Assembly: GCA_002427745.1 (NCBI GenBank)
Contig: DIYF01000052.1
Span: 9,799-22,372, forward strand
Direction: 5' to 3'
Length of the DNA: 12,574 nucleotides
DNA from: Roseivirga sp. UBA6061
GTDB lineage: Bacteria > Bacteroidota > Bacteroidia > Cytophagales > Cyclobacteriaceae
Position 1 is the first letter of the stretch. Every line of letters begins with the position of its first letter. Positions 9,601 to 12,574 of this stretch are shown here, one piece after another. Below the pieces are notes generated by a model. That model was given only the letters and a program-made list of their open reading frames with translations, was not told where the DNA came from and did not search any database. The position numbers and the translations under genes are program-made.

Positions 9601-9652
9601 TAGAAACCATCATGGCCATCAACATGAAACAAGTCAGTAAAATCCTCTTCAT
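6632..9652 (-). CDS. SusC/RagA-like TonB-linked outer-membrane transporter
   Basis: A 1006-residue TonB-dependent transporter that imports ligands captured by SusD. Order of parts: signal peptide ending AWAQ (about residue 22); a CarboxypepD_reg-like domain (about 26-105, TVTGRVTG to INVQLAP); a TonB-box-like stretch with EVVVTGYG; a plug domain carrying both SusC hallmarks, the LRIRGINSLANNTPLYIVDG segment and the VLKDAAAAAIYGAQASNGVV segment; and a long beta-barrel ending in aromatic GGISINF. There is no STN domain before the regulatory-like domain, so signalling to an anti-sigma factor is not expected. The start is ATG 9652, which gives a normal signal peptide. The longer frame opens with TTG at 9704-9706 and would add 18 residues in front of it, and this TTG sits inside the probable -7 box. 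Codon use leans strongly to AAC, TTC, TAC, CCA and AGA/CGT, suggesting high expression. Confidence 0.96.
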   Translation of the reverse strand: MKRILLTCFMLMAMMVSISAWAQDRTVTGRVTGADDGLPLPQVTVLLKGTTTGTPTDADGNYRLTVPQSGGILVFRYLGYVTQEIDVQNQSIINVQLAPDAQSLGEVVVTGYGVEKKRDITGAISQVRADEIENLPMQSFDRAVQGRIAGVQIQASSGQPGGSLNLRIRGINSLANNTPLYIVDGVQVLSGGVAGQASNNALAGLNPEDIATIEVLKDAAAAAIYGAQASNGVVIITTKKGTANSTRLDVSFQGGFVEPIGLYDMMNAQQFAEIKEVAYVNAGLTAAQAHARFGNPNDPSTLNNYDWADAMFQTGSLYSANARLSGGSEKTQFYLSLGQELQESFIIASSWERQSMRVNVQHQATDKLTVTANLGVSRQNQFGSIANGNFVNGPFQAAFTSQPNSPAIDPETGAYNPYPVQAPGSHLFGYNILEGVNLERRENFVGQVQSSLSLQYKISPAFTFNVLGGLDWADTKAINERPALIPVFAATGGQVFEDYRTSLNWNTNATLNFNKSFGDHNVSAIVGAEFFRSNFSRHTVTVRGFSNQFFRLLSQATNYFGSPVGTKTYFTRAGMFLRGNYNYKSKYYFNATVRRDGSSRFGAQNRVGTFYSFGASWRPIEEDFMSSQNIFNDLKLRVSYGVLGNSNGIGNFQAVPSFGTAAQYAGTPGQVINLANDQLTWERSEQYNIGIDYAILENRISGSLDFFRNDTGDQLFNTPLPIESSFGGIISNVGTVRSEGIELEIQSTNIDAGDFKWQSNFNITFQNNEVLELPGGVETLGPGNLTVGQPVAFNWGVEYVGINPANGREMYRLEDGSLTYGNLGVGDGYVTGSPIADYFGGLNNTFTYKNFTLDVFIQFQGGNEVRNGDLFNLDEFGNNQNNQRVRNLQYWRNPGDVTPIGRPFQGGVQRGFGAEFPGINGTRQFSDGSYARLKNIGLTYNLPSEFVSRIGLSNVSVFVQAINLITITKYDGVDPEVTARNNDVGGSNFAVFPVGKQYTGGISINF

Positions 9653-9703
9653 ATTGCTTTCGTTTAAGTTAGAAATGATAAATAGTTTATTTGTTAAGAG
9701 GGC

Positions 9704-9711
9704 CAAACTTA
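9704..9711 (-). promoter_or_regulatory. Probable -7 box of the SusC promoter (proximal)
   Basis: On the minus strand this reads TAAGTTTG, an exact match to the Bacteroidota -7 consensus TAnnTTTG. It lies 52 bases before the ATG at 9652, leaving a leader of roughly 45 nt. No good TTTG appears at the -33 position, only a T-run (9732-9737). The octamer TTCAAATG (9726-9733) is 14 bases upstream of it. The consensus match is seen directly; promoter activity is inferred. Confidence 0.55.
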
Positions 9712-9725
9712 AAATAAATTAGCGT

Positions 9726-9798
9726 CATTTGAAAAAAGGGGCGAACATTTTTGGGCCTGGTACGTAATCGCCAAACATACGTTTTAATGGCATTTGAA
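9726..9798. repeat. Direct repeat of octamer TTCAAATG, one copy before each -7 box
   Basis: TTCAAATG (minus strand) occurs at 9726-9733 and 9791-9798, 65 bases apart. Both copies lie a short distance upstream of a TAnnTTTGGC element (spacers 14 and 11 bases). The surrounding sequence is only loosely similar (TTAA-type AT-rich spacers), so this is either an old duplication or two sites for the same regulator. Eight-base matches do occur by chance in AT-rich DNA, and the matching arrangement is what makes it notable. Confidence 0.4.
9772..9779 (-). promoter_or_regulatory. Second candidate -7 box upstream of the SusC gene (distal)
   Basis: On the minus strand this reads TATGTTTG, again an exact TAnnTTTG, 120 bases before the SusC ATG. 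It is also followed by GC (TTTGGC), like the proximal box, and is also preceded by TTCAAATG (9791-9798, 11 bases upstream). It may be a second promoter or a remnant of a duplicated one. The -33 element is not evident. Confidence 0.35.
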
Positions 9799-9950
9799 GC
9801 GCATTTTCCTCTTTTCCCAAAGGATGTTTGGTCTAAAAAATTGTCTGACAGGTTACCTAAGCATCAAATCAAGGTTAACAATTATTAACAGAAGCACAGT
9901 AGGAATTCTCACTGTTAAAAGTGATACTATTAACTTTTTTGTACTGAAGG

Positions 9951-9977
9951 GATTTAAAATAGACTTATTTGTCTATT
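9951..9977 (-). terminator. Weak terminator-like hairpin at the end of the PorE-like gene
   Basis: AATAGAC (9958-9964) and GTCTATT (9971-9977) form a perfect 7-bp stem with a 6-base loop. On the minus strand it is followed by TTTTAAATC. The stem includes the last codons and the loop holds the stop codon. It is AU-rich with a short T-run, so it would be a weak terminator at best, but no better candidate exists between the two genes. Confidence 0.3.
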
Positions 9978-11854
9978 GAGGTAATTATGAGCTCAATTCT
10001 TCTGTTCAAAGCCGCCTGAGAAGCGTCTGTACCAACAGCAATTGGCTGACTTTCACCGTAACCTTTGAAAACCAAATTTTCTTTGGGGACATTTTTTTTC
10101 AAAAAGTAGTGATATACCGAAGCCGCCCGACTGTCAGACAACTTTATGTTATAATCATCATTTCCCTGGGAATCGGTGTGCCCGCCTATCTCAATTTTCA
10201 CCTCTGGATTGTCCAGAAGAAAGGCCACAGCCTGGTCCAGTTCCTTCGTAGCTTTGGCGTCTAACTCAGCACTGTTGAATTCGAAAAGTATATCGGTAAG
10301 CACAATACGCTCTCCTACTTTCAGTGGCACCAGGGGAATCTCCGCCACCCCGGTCGAATCAAACAGTTCATCCAGGTTAGCCTTATATAAAAGGTAACCT
10401 TTCTTCTTTATATATAAGTAAGCAGACTCATTGGCTTCCATCAGCAGCTTAAACTGACCATTCCGTTCTTCAGAACGTGTAACCAGTAAGGTCGAGTCAG
10501 TAGCCAGGTCTGAGACATTAACATCAGCCCCAAGAGGTTTTTTACTATCAGCATCCGCGATAAACCCCGTTAAAGCGAAGACCGGAGCTTCAGGCAAGAG
10601 ATCAGGGGGCATTTTAAACCGGAAGAGCCGGGTTTGCCGTTCAGAATCGCTGGCACTGTAATAGGCCCAGCCATCTGCACTGATGGTGTAGCCTACCTGG
10701 TTGCCATGCGTATTGATGGGGTACCCCAGGTTGAGCGGCTCCGTCCATACCATGCGAGAGGTCTGTTCGGTACGATACAAGTCATAGCCCCCAAAGCCCA
10801 ATCTGCCACGACTGGCAAAAAAGAGTGTTTTTGCATTCGGGTGTATATAGGGTGAGCAGTCGTCAAAGCTGGTATTGACGCCCGGCCCCAGGTTGACTGC
10901 CGGAGACCATTCACCACTTATTTTCTCACTCCACCAGATATCCTGCCCCCCCAGGCCATCAGGGCGCTTACTCACAAAGTATAGCTGACGTCCATCCTGA
11001 GACAAGGAAGGCTGCGATTCCCAATACAAGGTATTGACCGATTCACTGAGAAGCTGGGGTCTGGACCAACTACCCTCCTCCTTATACGATATATACAAGT
11101 CACAACTCCCGATTCCATTGGGTTTGTTACAGCCTGTAAAGACAAGAGTCCGTCCGTCCGCTGATATAGAAGCGGTCCCTTCATTTCTGTCGGAGTTGAT
11201 GCTGGAAGAAATCGATTCGGGCTTGGTCCAGACTTCTCCGTTCCATTGACTGAAAAAGATATTTTCATCACCTCTGCCCGCTTTACCCCTGACGGTATAT
11301 ACCAACATATCATTGGCAGTAATGGAAGGGAAGTATTGCTGAGGCTGGTCATTAACAGGGGCCTCGAGTTTCTTAAACTCTACCGTGCGCGCCTTCTTCT
11401 TATTCTCAATGGCGTAGTCAATAGATTTCTTTACCAGATCCAGCAGTCGCTTATCCACCTCCTTGACAGTTCCATCAATCGACTCCTTCAGCTCGTAAGC
11501 CTTATCATAATTACCTTCTGAGTAATTATAAAAAGCCCCATCAATCAACATTCGGTTTCTGAAATCTTTCTCTACCCGCGACTGATGTTTGGCATACAAA
11601 GAATCTGCTGCGGGCCAATCTCCCCTTTTGATCAAAATCTGATGCGCCAGCAAAACAGCCTCATCAAAACCTCCGTCTTTGGCCAGGGCCTGCTTTAAAA
11701 GATCATAGGAGTTATACCAGTTGCCCACATGGTCCAGGTCTCTGGCCTGTTCGTAAAGCTGGATTGCTTTTTTGGAACGTGTATGTAATTCCTGCCCGGA
11801 AACGGAAAAGGAAAAAAAGAATATTACCAGAACGGATAAGAACCAACTCCTCAT
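9965..11854 (-). CDS. PorE-like envelope protein: TPR, five PD40 repeats, CRD, OmpA_C
   Basis: A 629-residue envelope protein. Signal peptide ends VSGQ (residue 21). Helical TPR-like repeats cover about 25-150. Five PD40/WD40-like propeller repeats follow at about 174-205, 224-260, 279-310, 331-362 and 386-412, with typical SISADGRTLVF and DLY cores. A carboxypeptidase-regulatory-like (CRD) beta domain is at about 425-490. The OmpA_C peptidoglycan-binding domain is at about 519-627, with Asp561 in GGHTDS and Arg576 in LSDSRAA, the spacing of the pair that contacts diaminopimelate in OmpA-like domains. This order matches PorE, a T9SS component that anchors to peptidoglycan. Bacteroidota often carry several such proteins, so orthology is not proven. 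No lipobox is present, so a lipid anchor is not expected. The gene starts 8 bases after the queE stop, suggesting co-transcription. The ATG start is set by the signal peptide. Confidence 0.92.
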   Translation of the reverse strand: MRSWFLSVLVIFFFSFSVSGQELHTRSKKAIQLYEQARDLDHVGNWYNSYDLLKQALAKDGGFDEAVLLAHQILIKRGDWPAADSLYAKHQSRVEKDFRNRMLIDGAFYNYSEGNYDKAYELKESIDGTVKEVDKRLLDLVKKSIDYAIENKKKARTVEFKKLEAPVNDQPQQYFPSITANDMLVYTVRGKAGRGDENIFFSQWNGEVWTKPESISSSINSDRNEGTASISADGRTLVFTGCNKPNGIGSCDLYISYKEEGSWSRPQLLSESVNTLYWESQPSLSQDGRQLYFVSKRPDGLGGQDIWWSEKISGEWSPAVNLGPGVNTSFDDCSPYIHPNAKTLFFASRGRLGFGGYDLYRTEQTSRMVWTEPLNLGYPINTHGNQVGYTISADGWAYYSASDSERQTRLFRFKMPPDLLPEAPVFALTGFIADADSKKPLGADVNVSDLATDSTLLVTRSEERNGQFKLLMEANESAYLYIKKKGYLLYKANLDELFDSTGVAEIPLVPLKVGERIVLTDILFEFNSAELDAKATKELDQAVAFLLDNPEVKIEIGGHTDSQGNDDYNIKLSDSRAASVYHYFLKKNVPKENLVFKGYGESQPIAVGTDASQAALNRRIELIITSIDK

Positions 11855-11862
11855 TTACATAG

Positions 11863-12501
11863 CTATGGTATATTCATAAACTTATGAGTTTGGAGCGATA
11901 TTTTCCAATGAGGGTTGTTTTTAACATAATTTAGGATCTCCGGCAGCATTTCTTCTGACTTCTCCCATTCCGGCTGCAGATAGAGCTGTGCACCAGAGTT
12001 CATTCGGTCGGCATGCTTTTCTGCCCACTGAAGATCAGATTTATGGTAAACCACCACCTTCAGTTCATGTGCCTTTGCATAATACTCATCCAATGGCTTT
12101 TTGAATTTCTTGGGCGAGAAGCAAATCCAGTCCCAATGCCCAGTGAGCGGACTGGTTCCTGAAGTTTCAATATTGGTTTTAAAACCTTCCTGCTTCAGGG
12201 CCAGTGTGAGTATGTCCATATCATGTATCATCGGTTCGCCCCCTGTGATAACAGCCGTTCTGGCCGGGTGTGCGCTGGCTGCCTCCACAATTTCAGAAAT
12301 GGTCTGTTCAGGCCATCTTTCTGCGTCCCATGAATCTTTAACATCACACCAGACACAGCCCACATCACAACCTCCGGTCCTGATGAAGTAGGCCGGTGTG
12401 CCGGTAAAGTATCCTTCTCCCTGTATGGTATAAAAAGCTTCCATGACAGGAAGCTTAAGTGCCGTTGTTTTGGCCGAAGTAGTAGTAATCTTGGTCTTCA
12501 T
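11863..12501 (-). CDS. queE: 7-carboxy-7-deazaguanine synthase (radical SAM)
   Basis: A 212-residue cytoplasmic radical SAM enzyme that converts 6-carboxy-tetrahydropterin to 7-carboxy-7-deazaguanine, a step in preQ0/queuosine synthesis. Positions from the start at 12501: the QueE entry motif MEAFYTIQGEGYFTGTPAYF (20-39); the [4Fe-4S] cluster motif CDVGCVWCD with Cys45, Cys49 and Cys52 (CX3CX2C); the SAM-binding TGGEP (86-90); NIETSGT (110-116); and the terminal LQTHK (203-207). Length is normal for the family. A longer frame opens at ATG 12552, adding 17 residues, mostly lysine-rich, with no family counterpart; that ATG lies in a palindromic repeat. I therefore prefer 12501 (MKTKITT), though these first ~15 residues are also poorly conserved. 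No other queuosine gene is in the window. The gene probably shares a transcript with the PorE-like gene. Confidence 0.93.
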   Translation of the reverse strand: MKTKITTTSAKTTALKLPVMEAFYTIQGEGYFTGTPAYFIRTGGCDVGCVWCDVKDSWDAERWPEQTISEIVEAASAHPARTAVITGGEPMIHDMDILTLALKQEGFKTNIETSGTSPLTGHWDWICFSPKKFKKPLDEYYAKAHELKVVVYHKSDLQWAEKHADRMNSGAQLYLQPEWEKSEEMLPEILNYVKNNPHWKISLQTHKFMNIP

Positions 12502-12550
12502 ATTCAACTTTTTTATAGCAGGTGGCTGTAACTGCTTTTTTCTTTTTGTC

Positions 12551-12571
12551 ATCCCCGACTTGATCGGGGAT
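12551..12571. repeat. REP-like palindromic element at the window edge
   Basis: ATCCCCGA (12551-12558) and TCGGGGAT (12564-12571) form a perfect 8-bp inverted repeat around CTTGA, flanked by GTC and CC. Extragenic palindromes of the form GTCATCCC-n-CTTGAT-n-GGGAT are dispersed in many bacterial genomes, which is why I call it repetitive; only one copy is visible here and it is near the end of the window. It could also act as a terminator or mRNA-stabilising hairpin for a gene outside the window. It overlaps the more distal possible start of queE. Confidence 0.55.
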
Positions 12572-12574
12572 CCA

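Larger units (their letters stand above)
9712..9964. other. Intergenic region between the PorE-like gene and the SusC gene
   Basis: An AT-rich spacer, 312 bases long if counted from the ATG of the SusC gene. It holds the two -7-like boxes and the TTCAAATG repeat described separately. The part from about 9800 to 9957 shows only small symmetric motifs: TGTCTGACA at 9842-9850 and GTTAA/TTAAC arms at 9874-9889. A 61-codon plus-strand frame (9794-9979) runs through it, but it has no family resemblance and overlaps the end of the neighbouring gene, so I do not call it. I see no RNA gene or riboswitch-like fold by eye. Confidence 0.5.

Noticed and set aside
9653..9706. TTG start giving the SusC protein 18 extra N-terminal residues
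   Set aside because: The extension precedes a normal signal peptide beginning at ATG 9652, and the TTG itself is part of the likely -7 box.
9794..9979. A 61-codon plus-strand frame in the intergenic region (MKRIFLFS...)
   Set aside because: It overlaps the end of the PorE-like gene, has no recognisable domain or membrane protein character, and there is no promoter box in the right place. A short unknown peptide cannot be excluded.
10972..11352. A 126-codon minus-strand frame inside the PorE-like gene
   Set aside because: It is a shifted frame within the PD40 repeats of the real gene, without a family match.

Overview
The window comes from a member of the Bacteroidota, most likely a marine or soil Cytophagales-type organism. 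The evidence is a SusC/SusD pair, a subtilase ending in a type IX secretion (T9SS) type A sorting domain, a TPR/PD40/OmpA protein, Bacteroidota-style -7 boxes (TAnnTTTG) and weak Shine-Dalgarno sequences. The assignment below phylum is inference. All seven genes I accept are on the minus strand, so transcription runs from the right end to the left. I saw no tRNA, rRNA, CRISPR array, insertion sequence or phage gene.

Right end (about 9965-12574): a REP-like palindrome lies at the window edge. It is followed by queE (7-carboxy-7-deazaguanine synthase, radical SAM), and 8 bases later by a TPR / five-repeat PD40 / CRD / OmpA_C protein with the same domain order as the T9SS component PorE. These two genes are probably co-transcribed, although their functions appear unrelated.

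Middle (about 4282-9964): a 312-base intergenic region carries two TAnnTTTG boxes, each preceded by the octamer TTCAAATG. It leads into a tight three-gene unit: a SusC-like TonB-dependent transporter without an STN domain, a SusD-like binding lipoprotein, and a third surface-type lipoprotein with a Calx-beta-like domain plus an unassigned C-terminal domain. The unit ends at a strong hairpin terminator (4284-4312). There is no glycoside hydrolase, sulfatase, protease or sigma/anti-sigma gene inside the unit, so its substrate cannot be read from the context. Its codon choice suggests high expression.

Left end (1-4281): past the terminator is a large KP-43-like subtilase (S8) with an intact catalytic triad, a long beta-rich region, PKD and Ig-like domains and a T9SS sorting domain. 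A small secreted protein of unknown function follows 27 bases downstream.

Reading the region as a whole, a secreted protease acts outside the cell, a SusCD importer sits in the outer membrane, and a PorE-like envelope protein is close by. A link between protease and importer (peptide uptake) is possible but not shown, because a terminator separates them. No clearly new defence or mobile system is visible. The least explained parts are the third lipoprotein, the small secreted partner of the protease, and the repeated promoter-like blocks upstream of the SusC gene.
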